Assembly: GCA_963556695.1 (NCBI GenBank) | Contig: CAUWAG010000004.1 | Coordinates: 3,472,001 to 3,536,000 of the forward strand | Direction: 5' to 3' | DNA length: 64,000 bases | Origin: Anthostomella pinea | Taxonomy: Eukaryota; Ascomycota; Sordariomycetes; Xylariales; Xylariaceae | Part shown: positions 1 to 11,400 of the stretch, piece by piece | How the letters are laid out: the number at the start of each line of letters is the position of its first letter | Position numbering within the stretch: the first letter of the stretch is position 1 | The notes under the pieces: model-generated | Told to the model about the DNA's origin: nothing | Database searches by the model: none | What the model saw: the letters and a program-made list of their open reading frames with translations, nothing else | Position numbers and translations under genes: made by a program

Positions 1-436
1 CCAACATTCCATGTCCAGGACCCAGTGTACTTATTTGATCCAGGTCGCTGGCTTCGAGATGAGATCCATGTCACCAAATAATATATTATTGCAATGGCAA
101 CTGCCAGCAGGCAGACACGAACCTTAGACGGTGAGTTAGACGGCATGTGTCCTTTGACGGAGTTACTGTTGTAGGTGATATGATCTGGACACCGTGCGGT
201 CGGGTGGTCGCATACTTCTGGTAATACATGTCAAATCCGGTTCGCTACCTACGTTATGTTCGTGACGCTCTGCAGGATGGCGCGGGCTCTTGCAGATGGC
301 CAGCACGAATTCATCATTCATCATGGCAGACACGAAGCAGCCACAATCTATCGCATATCCAAGGGCCAACAAGGTGAGGGCGCACAGGCAACAGATCATC
401 ATGCATGGAGATAGAAGCCGGCCAGCCTCATAGGTA
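1..436. other. Left edge, no supported gene
   Basis: The first 81 bases are open in plus frame 1 and end in TAA at 79-81. They could be the last 26 codons of a gene cut by the window edge, but no recognisable motif supports this. The remainder up to the minus-strand pseudogene shows no coding signal that I trust. Confidence 0.3.
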
Positions 437-3232
437 TCACTGATCAGGCGTAAACATCCCGCCATGCCACCCGTACGCCCGGTGAAGGCGCCTCCCCATC
501 CGCCTAGCCACGGCGAAGGGGATCTTGCTGCTGGGGTGTGGCTCGTGCATCTGGATCCCGCGCTCCACGTCCAGCTTCGTCGGCTGGAAGTGCCAGGCCG
601 AACCGTACCATTTCTCGGCCGTGAACCCCGTCGCGTTCATGGCGTGCAGGAAGTCGACCCAGGGCGTCTCGCCCGGCTGCTGCGACGACGCCGTCGGGAC
701 GAAGAATAGCGTGTTGAAGATCTTGAGCGCTCGCTGGTCGACCTGTAGGATGGTCTTCTCGGGCGGCGCGGATGTTGCTCCCTCGCCTGGTCCCCTCGTC
801 TGCTCTTCCTGCTGGGCTGGAGCCCGTGCCGCAGCTTTTCCGCGCGTCTTGACCTTCTGTCGTTCAACGTGAACCTTGAAGTCGTTCTTGCTGAGCGTGT
901 CAGAAGTCTGGCCCACATTGAGCCCCGAGAACGGCATCGGCAGCTCCTCTTCCACCCTGTGACTTTTCTGGCTCGATCCAGTCGGGCGTCCTCTGTACCT
1001 GCCTTGCGAACAAGACGGCCTTGTGCCGCGGTGAGAAGACCTTCCAGCCACTGCACCCGCAGTCGGGGTCCTCACAGGGAAGCCGGACGCTGTTCAGAGC
1101 CGATATCATAGGCCGCCAGAAGGCGTCCAGGCGCGCTTCGGCTTCCTGCATCGCCTGGACGTTCTTCCGAGAATATCGCTTGTTGAGCGGGTAATGGAAT
1201 GCCCTGCGTGAGGGATTCGCGAGTTGCCCGAAGCGCGGCCATTTGTGGAAATTCTCAAACTTGTACAGGGTGATGGTAAACATAGAGTCGTCTTTATAGT
1301 CTTGCATGACTCTATCGTTGTAGACACCCATCTTAGACACGATGTCGATGCCGTCACTCCAGGGCTGGAAAAGTTTGATTTGTTCGAAGAACTCTACCTC
1401 CAACACTCAAAGTCAGGAGCTGAGTCCAAGCGGCCCTTGTCCGCGACGCGCGCGGCTGGCAGAAATTCATCAACCATGTTCGGGTGTTACTTACCATCGC
1501 TGAGAGGTCCGCAAGTTCTCGAGCCACCCATGGGGAAATTAACTTCTTGACTGACCCATCTCGTCGCATCAGCAGCTCCAGCTCGTCCGTCAAAGCCTTC
1601 ATCTCGAACTTGCGATTCTTTTCATCAAACATAGTCGTGAAAATCCACATGAGCTCCTTTTCCGACTTGGACGGTGGAGATAGCTGGCTGGGCGGATGGT
1701 TGAAGCGGTTCCGCATTGGCGGCGATGTCGGAACACCGGTCCTCAACTTCCTCAACACAAACTTCAAGCTGGCGTAACCAGCAATGTTGCACTGGAGTAG
1801 AGACAACGTGATGGCCTCAGGTGCCGGCCGGTCGTAACGGAGCTCTGAAGCGTGGCTTTGCATAGCTTTGGCAGCCCTGGAGATGCGACTCAGCAAGATC
1901 CGCCAGTTCTCTATATACTCCAGCGCATCCGTTAGCACATTCTGGACAATGGGTGCCCAAAACTCAGCATCGCCGTCGGTAGGCTTGGTGGCTGTGTGCC
2001 ACGTGTGGCTCTCGTCAGTGCAGGTGACGTTGTGCATAAACTTGTCCCATAGGTCCTCCTCACGGGTACAGATCACTGCTCGGTCCAGGAGTTAGTTACT
2101 GTTCATACGGCTTGCATTAGAAGCTCGATGCTCTGGGAGTAGCTTGATTCGCTAGGCATAGACTGACAAGGTCTGCTAGAAAACGAAGACTAGTGGAACA
2201 CTTACCCAGGCTCTCTTGGCAGTGCTCACTCCAGTCGTAGAGAGTTTCGCTGAAATAGCCGGGATCTTCCCGTAGAGACCAAAGGTGGTCTTCAGCCTCC
2301 GCCAACCTGGCCGCAACCACGGCTTCCATTCGGGACAAGTCGAGATGACCAGGTACTCTGTATGGCGCCAGGGAGGACTGTATCAGCAAGGACTCCAGGG
2401 TAGACGCATCTGCCTCGTTCTCACCAAGAAGCTGCTCGGACGTGGCGGCCACAGGCGCCCTTGTAAGCATCTCGTCTTCGGAGACATCGTGAAGTATTTC
2501 CTTGCAGCACTGCACGAGAAAAGGATACAGCTTGGACTGGACAGCTAGAACCATCAAGCCAACGTCGAGGGTAAAACTTGTGATCGACATGAAGTGACTG
2601 AGTGAGCTCTCGTCACAGATCTCGCCATAGTCACCGGCGCTTTTGCGTCCTCGAAACAACATCCTCTGCTTGGGGCGGCAACCAAGAGTCAAGGCAGCTA
2701 GCGGGTGTATTCCCACAGGGAGCGCTGCGCGTGCGAATGCAGTATCAGTGGGAATGAACACATCCGGAAAATTGCGACCGCGAGCGCTGAGCATCAGCAT
2801 CAGTGGCTCCGGCTTGGCGAGGTCCTCGAGGTTGATCGCGGGGCATAGGAATGGCCAGAAGTTTTCAATGCTCTTCATCTTCTTGTCGGAGGCCGCGAAG
2901 GGCCCGCGCGCCAACCGCCACACTACCAAGTCGGGCCTGTGGGATTCGGGCATGTCGGGCCACGCCTTAAGGAGGATGGCACGCCGCTTGGTCTTCGACT
3001 TCTGAGCCTACCTCTTCTGGATTGTAGGCCCCCACCGCTCGACGATGCCCTGCAGCTTTTGCCAGTCCGCGAAGATGCTGGATGCCCTGCGCCTAGCAAA
3101 CCGACGGACGGCGTCGTCCATATTTGAAAAGTCCTCATTGACGGGGCCCAGGTCGTCCATGAACTCCTTGCAGTCGAACGGCACCTCATAGTGGCCTTTC
3201 TCATTTTTCCTGATCGCCGGCCCGGTTGCCAT
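437..3232 (-). pseudogene. Broken large fungal gene, 'ipa'-family-like
   Basis: Three exons can be traced: 3232-2206, 2075-1495 and 1397-437, with GTAAG-type donors at 2205 and 1494. They would encode about 855 residues. I chose the ATG at 3232-3230 because the reading frame is compositionally coherent from there. The C-terminus carries HEPHPSSKIPF, then an Arg-rich VARRMGRRLHRAYGW block, which I associate from memory with large fungal proteins annotated 'ipa protein'; their function is unknown to me. Two lesions are visible. An in-frame TAG at 3010-3008 fits a CAG-to-TAG (CpA to TpA) change. A one-base frameshift at the CCC run 955-957 fits one extra base, and the summed exon length is one base over a multiple of three. 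The long open stretches either side suggest recent inactivation, or two assembly errors. The family assignment is weaker than the exon model. Confidence 0.5.
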
Positions 3233-4049
3233 GTTGTTGAATGATCGCTGCACTGCGTACCGTAGTAGACACGTGTCTTCGAGGGACATCAGCCAGCAGC
3301 CCAGCCCATCGTTGCCACATATCCAGCCACGGCCCACAATCTACAACCCCTTGTGGCTGGGTTGGGTCATTATCGTGCCTTTTATGCTAGGTGGCCGGCG
3401 AGGGGATAGTCATTCCAGAGATTACAGATGGTATGCTGATGCTTCAGGAGTGCATATCCAGTCGGTGGTGCAGTCAATATCGCCCAAGTCCTTTCGGTAC
3501 AGTCTGCAGAGGAGGATCGGGTCCAGTGACTGAACCCTCAGAAGTCTCCCCGTACACCTCGTAATCGAGGTTTGGTATGTTCATGGATCATCTTTCTTTA
3601 TGGGATCATCACCATGAGATAAGCATAAAGCGTGGCATATTAGAGTATAACTGATATGCCAGGGTGCTTATTCTACTGTCTATATACTATCAGGGGGGAC
3701 GCCCTCGAGGTGCGCGGACGCAGACTTATGGGCTGCGACTGTACCTAAAATGTCCCCTCGAGTGCTCGATAGCACTCAAGGAGCCAATGTTCCTTATTGC
3801 TCGTTCGTCGTATGATAACAAGTGAAGCAGAGAAGTTGGAGAAGGGCTGACGGCAAGCGATGCCAAGCAGGCAGCCTTCAACCGGCATTCAAATGAAACT
3901 CCATCAGGAGCAAACAAACTACCCCTCCTCATCACTAGACCCTTGGTCTGGGTCAGTGACAATCAATAAGCTTCCCAAGCCCAGTGCAGGTGAAACCACC
4001 TACCACAACCATCGCAACATTACCTGGTAATTCGCGACGGGCTTGTTGG
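3233..4049. other. Intergenic, no feature seen
   Basis: Divergent spacer between the minus-strand broken gene and the plus-strand reductase fusion. Base composition is ordinary. Open frames on both strands are short and lack motifs. Probably holds both promoters. Confidence 0.4.
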
Positions 4050-5764
4050 ATGGAGATGCCCACCACCATGATCCCAAGTAGTCCCATCGAGGTGGAGCGA
4101 ACGCGCATAGGAGGGATAACCGAGATCCCGCGCATGGTCTCGGGACTGTGGCAGCTCGCGGGAGGCCACGACGAGAGCATTGACGTAGGAGGGGCTGTGA
4201 AGGAGATGGAATTCTTGATGGATGCGGGGCTTGACTGCTTCGACATGGCAGACCACTACGGGGATGCCGGTATGCCTGCAGGCGACCCTATCTATCTGTG
4301 CCTGCTTGCGCTGACTTGCGCCAGAACTCGTCGTCGGAAGGTTCCGCGCAACCTCCTCGATGAATATCACTGCTCTCACCAAGTGGTGCCCCCCTGAAAA
4401 CGGCCTGAAGTCATTCGAGCAGGCCGAGCAGGCTGTCGACCGGGCGCTTCGGAGGATGGGACAAGATCGTATCACACTTATGCAATGTCCGTTGAACCGC
4501 CTCGAATTTTATCAGTTGCCCTTGGTGATGCTGGCTGATACATAAAGTTATGCGCAGACCATATCTGGGACTACTCAGATGACACGTATTGGCATAACCT
4601 CTCACATCTTCGTACGCTGCAGAGCCAGGGGAAGATACAGCATACCGGCCTCACGAACGTCGACGCGGCGCATCTCGAGTTGCTGATCGACTCCGGATTT
4701 ACGATCGCAACGAACCAAGTGTCATGCTCAGTCATCGACCGACGTCTGGTACGCGGCAGGCTGGCTTCTGTATGCACTTCCAACGGGGTCGGTGTGCTCG
4801 CGTACGGCACACTTCTCGGGGGGTTCCTGAGTGAGAAGTGGCTTGGGAAGCCAGAGCCCGAGGACATGGACAGTCTCAACTGGAGTCTTCGGAAGTATCT
4901 TCGGTTCATCAGGGTGGCCGGCGGTTGGGACGCCTTTCAAGGCGTACTTGATGCGCTGTCCAACATTGCGCGCAGGCATGACGTGTCCATTGCTGCCGTT
5001 TCGACGAGATATGTGCTGGACATCCAGGCCGTGAGCGCCGTCATCGTCGGGTCCAGACTCTCTGCCGGTTCGTCCAAGTACACCGCAAGTAACCTGGCCG
5101 CGTTCTCCATCAAGTTGTCCGACGATGATTATGCCCTGATCAGAGAGGCCCAGCAAGCGCTGTCAGATATTCCGGGCGACTGTGGTGACGAGTATCGAAG
5201 ACCGCCCTACCTGACTGCGGCCGGCGATCTGTCCCACCACGTCAGTAAGACCCAGAGCGAAGAGCTCGAAAAGACAGTGGCCGCCGGAACGAGGATTGAG
5301 TACTCTTCAGGTAGCGAGTGGGAGCCCATCGCTGTGAGTCCTACCCTCGCTCTTGTCTTCATTGATATCATCTGACGACTTCATTCTAGGGCTACTGCCG
5401 GGCGGTCCGCACTGGCGATACCATCTTCGTCTCCGGAACAACAGCCAATAGTCCTATCCCCGCAACATTGCGCGTTCTTGGTGGCAAGTCTGCTGGGAGC
5501 CAGACCGTTGCGATTCTCGACATCACCATTCGGGCTCTGAAGGCCCTTGGAGGCTCACTCAGCGACGTGGTGCGCACGCGAGTGATAATAAGAAACGAGA
5601 CTGATTGCGAATCTGTCAGCAGGGCTCATGGATGGTTGTTTCAATGTGAGGGCATACGGCCGGCTAACACACTGCTTGTGGCTGGCTTGGTGGGCTCTGA
5701 GTACCTGGTTGAGATTGAGGTGGAAGCCCACCTAGGATGTACAGATGTGTTGCAGATTAAGTAG
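4050..5764 (+). CDS. Aldo/keto reductase fused to RidA/YjgF domain
   Basis: Four exons: 4050-4269, 4325-4486, 4558-5333 and 5390-5764, giving 510 residues. Each intron has GT-AG ends and all joins keep frame. Residues 1 to about 330 are an aldo/keto reductase barrel of the pyridine-nucleotide-dependent superfamily. The catalytic tetrad is visible: D65 and Y70 in FDMADHYGDAE, K93 in ALTKW, H129 in MQYHIWDY. Residues 387-510, exactly the last exon, are a RidA/YjgF fold starting GYCRAVRTGDTIFVSG. The RidA Arg that binds the imino-acid carboxylate appears to be replaced: the segment reads RPANTLLVAGL where classical RidA has an ARS/ART core. The natural substrate is unknown; the fusion suggests reduction and handling of a reactive carbonyl or imine in one chain. 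An in-frame ATG at 3984 would add 22 residues. No targeting signal was seen, so it is probably cytosolic. Confidence 0.85.
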
Positions 5765-6203
5765 TGCCTGATGCGTATCTAACATATCGCACTACTTCAC
5801 TCGGTCACTTAGCTTTCTCTTGCTTTAGCGTCTAGGTATATCATCAATGTCACGATCTGTTTCTGCGAGCACATGATTCCAGGTAACTTTGTTTCGCTTG
5901 ACGACGTCACGCACACGACTGTCTGCCTTAAACTTGGGATTGCGGCTAGAGACCCGTGGGCTTTGTGGGCATACAGGGGCGGCATGGACGGGGTCAACTT
6001 CATTTGCTGCCCAGCTCTCAGATGAGAGCTGGAGCTACCCCCCACGTTAAATACAAAACAAACAAAACAGATGAGAGCTTGGAGCTTGTTTGCAACCACT
6101 GGATTCACGGACTGGGAAATCATGATCAGATGATTGCTGGTTCAGCTGATTTTCAGACCTACATAGGTATACAGCGACCAGTCGGACTAAGTGTTCCGTT
6201 TGG
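5765..6203. other. Spacer between convergent genes
   Basis: Contains the 37 bp LINE tail at 6031-6067. The left duplication is the 3' arm of an 8 bp-stem inverted repeat, AGCTCTCA/TGAGAGCT (6013-6030). Nothing else was seen. Confidence 0.5.
6031..6067 (+). mobile_element. 37 bp 5'-truncated LINE 3' tail with target duplication
   Basis: Bases 6031-6066 are identical over 36 nt to the end of the large LINE (30476-30511 region), including the AC-rich tail. The insert is flanked on both sides by the same 12-mer CAGATGAGAGCT (6019-6030 and 6068-6079). This is what target-primed reverse transcription leaves when it aborts almost at once. Confidence 0.85.
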
Positions 6204-6559
6204 TCATAAGCAGGCGAGAAGGTCGAGAACATGCGGTCTTTCACATAAGAGGCCATTGCGAGACGCATCAAGGGTTTTGCCTTCCTCGGCAGTGTATCTT
6301 TCAAATAGAGCAAATATATCTAGATCAGTTTCGTCATCTTCGGTCACCTTCTCTGGCTCTGGTATCTTTTCTTCTCTCTCGGGTACCTGTGGACGTAGCA
6401 TTGTCTCTCTCAGACCTAGATGCGTTCCCACGTAGAGTGCAACGCCGTCGACCATAGTATCGTTGATAGCTGCAACGCACTTTTCCATGTCCTCGGATGT
6501 TCTGAATACCGCCTAACCCTGATATCTTCGTCGGGTTCCCCCATATACCTTCCATTTTC

Positions 6560-7762
6560 TCAAGTGGAACCCACTCTGCTGGGCTCGTATACTTCAAGGA
6601 ATGCCGCGAGCTTGTGGGGTGATCGTAGCATATCTGGTAGCGATGACAAGTTGTCTGCAGCTGCGATGATTACAGCGAGATTTCTGTGCTGGTATGGCGG
6701 CTTTTTGCGTGTCTCGTCAATTATCATGCGCTTCGTACTGTCTGCAACGTGTTTCTTGCGCCGCGGGTTTCTGCGTTTCTCGTCATCGATCATGTGCTTC
6801 TTGCTTACGCGACACTGCTCCGTGATTACGATCCGGATGTTCTCCTTTTTTTTGAGTGCGTGAAGAAGCGCCAGAGTCTTCACGGTGTCGTTTCCGGCGC
6901 TGTGGTAAATGTAGCGGCGGCGTCCCCCGTGATCGCCGGGGCCGTACCCAAACAGCCTCAGGGTCTTGCCTACTCCCAGCTCCTTCGTAATTGACCCCTC
7001 TGGACACAGTGAATGGAATATTGTCCGCAGATCGACGAGTGCCGTGAAGTGATCGGCCACGGCAGGGAAATCCTTCCGCATGGCGGCGAGGTCCAAATCG
7101 ATGTGATACCCGACCAGCACAGGATTTTTTCGAGGTGGCCTTGCCTTGAAGTACGTACGAATGGTCCGACGAAGCGTCTCCTCGATCTCTGACGCTCTCA
7201 CATGGCTTTCGGCCCCGAAGTTGAATTCTTCTCGCGGCCTCCTATATTTGGGTGGCATTTCTTCGATTTCGTTCATTCTGTGCTCACGACGGCGCGATAT
7301 CGAGATCACATTCGAGCTCATCCCCGTGGTGGCGATCAACTGCTTAAGATTTATCCTGCCTGATAGCTTCTCTTGGTTAGAAGTCATTGCGGCTCCGTCC
7401 ACACGGGCAAGGCCGACCTCGAAAGCCGTCGGTGTTTCCGGTTCTTTGTAAAGTGGGAACTCGCAATTGAAAGCGACAAGAATCGACCTCTCCCAGATAG
7501 CCTGCAGGCTCTGTAATGTCTTGATCTCACGGTGTTGCAATCGGTCGACGGGGTCGACGGATACTTCATTGTCGGGTTTCTCGCACGAACAACATGCGAG
7601 GCTCCTTAAGAAAGCTGATAGAGCATGGATCTTTTCGTGGGTACTGGTCGAGCGTGTGGTTGATCGCAAGAGCGGCGTAGCGTGTTGCAGCGTGATGTAC
7701 CGGTAGAGCTCACAATCAAGGGAGGCAATGTAAGAAATGTATGGGTGTACTCGGCGGTTCAA
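6560..7762 (-). CDS. Gfd2/YDR514C-type RNase H-like (DEDDh fold) protein
   Basis: One 400-codon frame from ATG 7762. The order of motifs fits the fungal Gfd2/YDR514C-like C-terminal domain, an exonuclease-fold family. There is a strand with FNCEF at about residues 98-102, then TAFEVGLARVD. Next is NPVLVGYHIDLDLAAM, a middle acidic stretch (LVDLRTIFHSL), and HSAGND near residue 305, matching the terminal HxxxD of DEDDh enzymes. The first catalytic Asp of DxE is Asn here (N99), so nuclease activity is doubtful. About 100 N-terminal residues are unrelated and low in motifs. The 3' end is uncertain: a second frame (6488-6204) carries an acidic, well-behaved tail that could be a spliced last exon, but I could not find a join that keeps frame. 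The role is unknown; some relatives are linked to RNA silencing or mRNA export. Confidence 0.6.
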   Translation of the reverse strand: MNRRVHPYISYIASLDCELYRYITLQHATPLLRSTTRSTSTHEKIHALSAFLRSLACCSCEKPDNEVSVDPVDRLQHREIKTLQSLQAIWERSILVAFNCEFPLYKEPETPTAFEVGLARVDGAAMTSNQEKLSGRINLKQLIATTGMSSNVISISRRREHRMNEIEEMPPKYRRPREEFNFGAESHVRASEIEETLRRTIRTYFKARPPRKNPVLVGYHIDLDLAAMRKDFPAVADHFTALVDLRTIFHSLCPEGSITKELGVGKTLRLFGYGPGDHGGRRRYIYHSAGNDTVKTLALLHALKKKENIRIVITEQCRVSKKHMIDDEKRRNPRRKKHVADSTKRMIIDETRKKPPYQHRNLAVIIAAADNLSSLPDMLRSPHKLAAFLEVYEPSRVGST

Positions 7763-8325
7763 ACCATGTCATTAGGAGGGAGACTATACCAACTAGGTAT
7801 ATAGATTGACCAGTCTTTCGGAGATGGAAGCCGTCTGGGCGATTCGTGTGGGTTGTTCTAATTAACGTTGCGAAGAATTGTGTGTGGTTCGTGGAGAAAA
7901 CCTTCGCGGGATTCCCGTGCGAGGATCCGGTGTTATATAGGGCTCTCGTAGCTGATCGGAGAAAGTTTCGCTAGACCCATTGGCGTTGAGCTCGAGGGAG
8001 AGGACGAACAGAGTTCAGCCATGAGCCCCCAAAGAAAAAAAAAAAAAAAAAAAAAACCTTCGCTAACTTGCTCAAGATTGCGGCAGAGCCTGGATTGGTT
8101 CCACACCATCGATACCATCTGAATTTGCTGGGTTGGGAACACGAAGTCTGAGCGTTTGAATGGCGTCACAGCCACTTCTCTCCACATGCAGCTTCCAAGA
8201 AAGTTTTTGGCCGTTGCGGTTTGCCCTACAGTCAAAACACCGCAGACTGATCTCTGGGCATCAAAAAGGAACCACCTCATGCCCACGGGAAATTAGATGA
8301 TTCGCAAAGGGCATAGAAAATATAC
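7763..8325. other. Intergenic, poly-A tract inside
   Basis: No supported gene. A minus-strand open frame (8286-7933) owes part of its length to reading the A22 tract as poly-Phe and has no family signature, so I do not call it. Confidence 0.4.
8035..8056. repeat. A22 homopolymer
   Basis: Twenty-two consecutive A, preceded by AAAG. It could be the tail of an old retroposed sequence, but no duplication or recognisable parent was found next to it. Confidence 0.9.
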
Positions 8326-8430
8326 GACACTGGCGGGGTTCGAACCCGCCAACCCGAAGGCCCCAATTGTCGCGGTTCACCCGCCTCCCGCGCACTGAAG
8401 GAGGCCTCAACCCACAGCACTCGCAGTGTC
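8326..8430 (-). tRNA. tRNA-like element, serine-type acceptor (possible pseudogene)
   Basis: On the minus strand 8430-8424 and 8332-8326 form a perfect 7 bp acceptor stem (GACACTG/CAGTGTC), followed by discriminator G at 8325, as in tRNA-Ser. The T arm is perfect: stem GCGGG/CCCGC around TTCGAAC, a full B box. A T4 run lies 6 nt downstream (8319-8316), a minimal Pol III terminator. A GC-rich hairpin fits a class II variable arm. The D arm and A box are distorted and I could not fold a standard 7-nt anticodon loop, so no anticodon is given. The total of 105 nt allows a short intron. Read as a degenerate tRNA-Ser or an unusual intron-bearing one. Confidence 0.4.
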
Positions 8431-11400
8431 TTTTGACTTGGTTTGTTGGAATGAGGGACCCTTAAGTTGAATGTTATGCCAAGGTCAACGCCGACATTCT
8501 AACGTAGGGAAGGTGGGTGAATATGGAAGGCCCGGCGTGCCTTCCTCCAAAGTGAGATATCACGGTATTGGTGGGACACAGCAAGAATTATGTAGGGCGA
8601 CGGCTGGACAGGTTGCTTGTTCTTCCTCCTATCTTTACTTGGTTAGTTCGTTGGAATCAGCAGGACATCTTCCCATGATGTTCAGACCAGCTACGGCTTA
8701 TGGGCATCGATTTATTGTTCATCGCTCAGGACGAAGCGCTTACTATTTGAACAAGCCGCGCTATACAAATAGGGGTCCAGCGGCAGTCAAAAGGTCGAGA
8801 CTGGAAATTAAAGTTGGTGGCTGTACAAGATTGCTCGGGCAGGGCTGGAGTCTCCGGAGTCTCTGGTATCTTGTGCCTTCTGGCAGGGGCCCAGAATACT
8901 ATGTTACGATGACTAGTATTCTGGATGCTCTGCTTGCTTGTCTAGAAGGATGGGAGATGGTCCCATCTCAGAGGCCACTTGAGTACTAGAATACACCACA
9001 AAGGTACCTGGTCCCTTGGGTAACAATCCCAGGCAACCGACATGATACCTGGCCAGCTGGATCCACAATCTTACCAGGTGTATGAACGTGATAGATGCCG
9101 GACCGTGTCGCTAGGTACTTTGCAGTTGAGATGGGTACTGGCAGACTACAGAGAGGATAGATAGTCTTCTAGCGACGTCAAGTCATTGCACTGGTACCCT
9201 GAGTTGGAACTCCCGGCCACGCATGCGGGCTCGGAGGAAAATTCGGGTAAAATGCGGACCTTATTTGGCAGACGTACCTATAGGTGCCCGTATACCGAAA
9301 TGATTATTATATAAAAAAAACGAATCAAGTTTTGGTTCTGCCCAAGCATGGAGTCGAACCACGCACCTCCAGCCGTGCTATTGTCATCTAAGTCGACAGG
9401 CTGAAATGTCAACATATTGATGCAACCGGCTGTGCACGGCTTGGCGTCTTGCCGATATCCCACGAGGGCTTTTTTTCCTATGTTTTTTCCCCTAAATATG
9501 TTTCTCTATATCTACTTGAAGGATGTCGACAATGACACGAACTCGATAGACGGGTTATCTTGCAGGGAACCATTTTCTATTGCGAGGACGTGGAACGGCA
9601 CTCAATGCAACGTTGAGTAAACAATGGGTTTTACTTCCCTCGGTTACGACAGACTTTGTCGTGATGGTGAGGACCTACCTCTCAAGCAGACAGCACCAGC
9701 ACCGTACGGCCACGTCAGTCCTGCCAACAACAGACAGACCTCGCCAGAATTGCATACATACCACCGTCGCGTTCTCTGAAGCCGACATGCTGTCCAGTTC
9801 GTTGCATGATGAATTCGGTTTACAGCTTGAGGAACTGGCGGGAACATACCACTCAAGGCGTGAGCTCGGGTCAAGGTAACCGCGACCAAACCTCAGGTCT
9901 TCCACGCTTGTCACTTTCAACGTTCAGGTAGAACTTGGGTGCAGGTCCTATAATCCATCTCAGTTGCAATCCATGACCGAGCTTAAATCACAGGACATCA
10001 GTACATGAACGGAAGTCGATCCAAGCATCGGCTCTTCGGCCATTCCGTAAACTCGGTCAACGAATGTGGCATGTCATGAGGTTGCATAGGCAAATTTGGA
10101 ATAGGAGTCTGAATCATCCAACTGCGAGTGCTATATGGTCGATAGATCAGATAGGTACACCAAGCCCCCAGAAGTCTTCATACATACACCCTTCAAAGAT
10201 TTACTCAACAGGTAAGTCTTCGAGTGCTTTCATCTATGGAATAACCACAGTGGTATAAGCGTTGAGAATGGCTCAATAGAATGAAACTCCTCATTCGAGG
10301 GTGCTTATTCGGCTTTGGAAATTCAAATGACACATCGGTTGCGCGGACGGAGACATGTTGTGAGGGCTGTGTAGCACTAATTTATCACCAGCCCTGGATG
10401 TACCAACACTAAATACGGCAACTATAGAAGGGCATCGAGACCCAGCAACTCACGAGAATGGGGTCGTGAAATACCCCCCATAGACTCCATCGACATCCAG
10501 AGTCTCGAGCGATCCAACGTGGTGCACATGAACTATGCCCTCGCAGGCTTGTCGCTCCTTGCGCCTAATGTTATGGCGCTCCTCTGTTTCTCATGTTCGC
10601 AACTCGTCTCGATCCCCTGATGAACCCGGGGGTCATCGGGCCTGCCCATCTTCGCCAGATCATCGGCGGAGTATTTACGAGTACTGGGCAATTGCCACCT
10701 TCCCAAAACGTCAACCGCTATTCGACGAGAGGATTCTGATAATGGCAGTCTTGTGAAACCTCGACCTGAAACTTCTTGAACGTTTTGCTGAGGGAAAGAG
10801 TGCATCCACATACCCAAGTGGCTGAAACCTGCAGGTGAATCGTGGGGTATGCAGGGGGCGGAGGATTGCATAGCTGTTCGACGACATGTTCGAGAAGCTG
10901 AAGCGTCAAGACGATAGCAGTTTGGAACATAGCACACGCGTTGGGCTTATTATAAGCAGTGAGACGTTGCTTCCTGAGATGCACAACTTCTATGTGAATG
11001 GATATGTCTATTTCGGGAAAGTTTTTACACTTGAGCAAACAATTGCTCTGGGGTTCCAGCTTCCATGACGCTTGACTTGTCCACGCCGCGGAAGCTCCGG
11101 AAGATTCGTCGAACGCCATGGCTCGACAGCACTTCTCACGTCAGCCTCAATTATACCGTGTCTGACAATGGCTGCTAGAAGGGAACGAGGCGGTTCAGTA
11201 GTGGTTCAAGCAGAAGCTATACCTGGCCGCCTTGGATGACCGCCAAAGCCATTTTGCTGCTGCTGCTGATCAATCCCCTATTACCGATTATAAGGGGCAA
11301 CGCTCTTGGGTAGAGGCTTCAACGAGGCAGTACCTCGGCACGTGGGCTGGCCATGCCCACCCGCCACGAAGCGGGCGATGGAGGATTATGCGACGAATGA

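Noticed and set aside
6420..6994. Plus-strand open frames, Phe/Leu-rich
   Set aside because: Antisense shadows of the exonuclease-fold gene; no motif of their own.
7933..8286. 117-codon minus-strand frame
   Set aside because: Runs through the A22 tract as poly-Phe and has no family signature.
8471..8989. 172-codon plus-strand frame
   Set aside because: Odd composition, no motif, no flanking splice sites or homologous fragment; probably chance.
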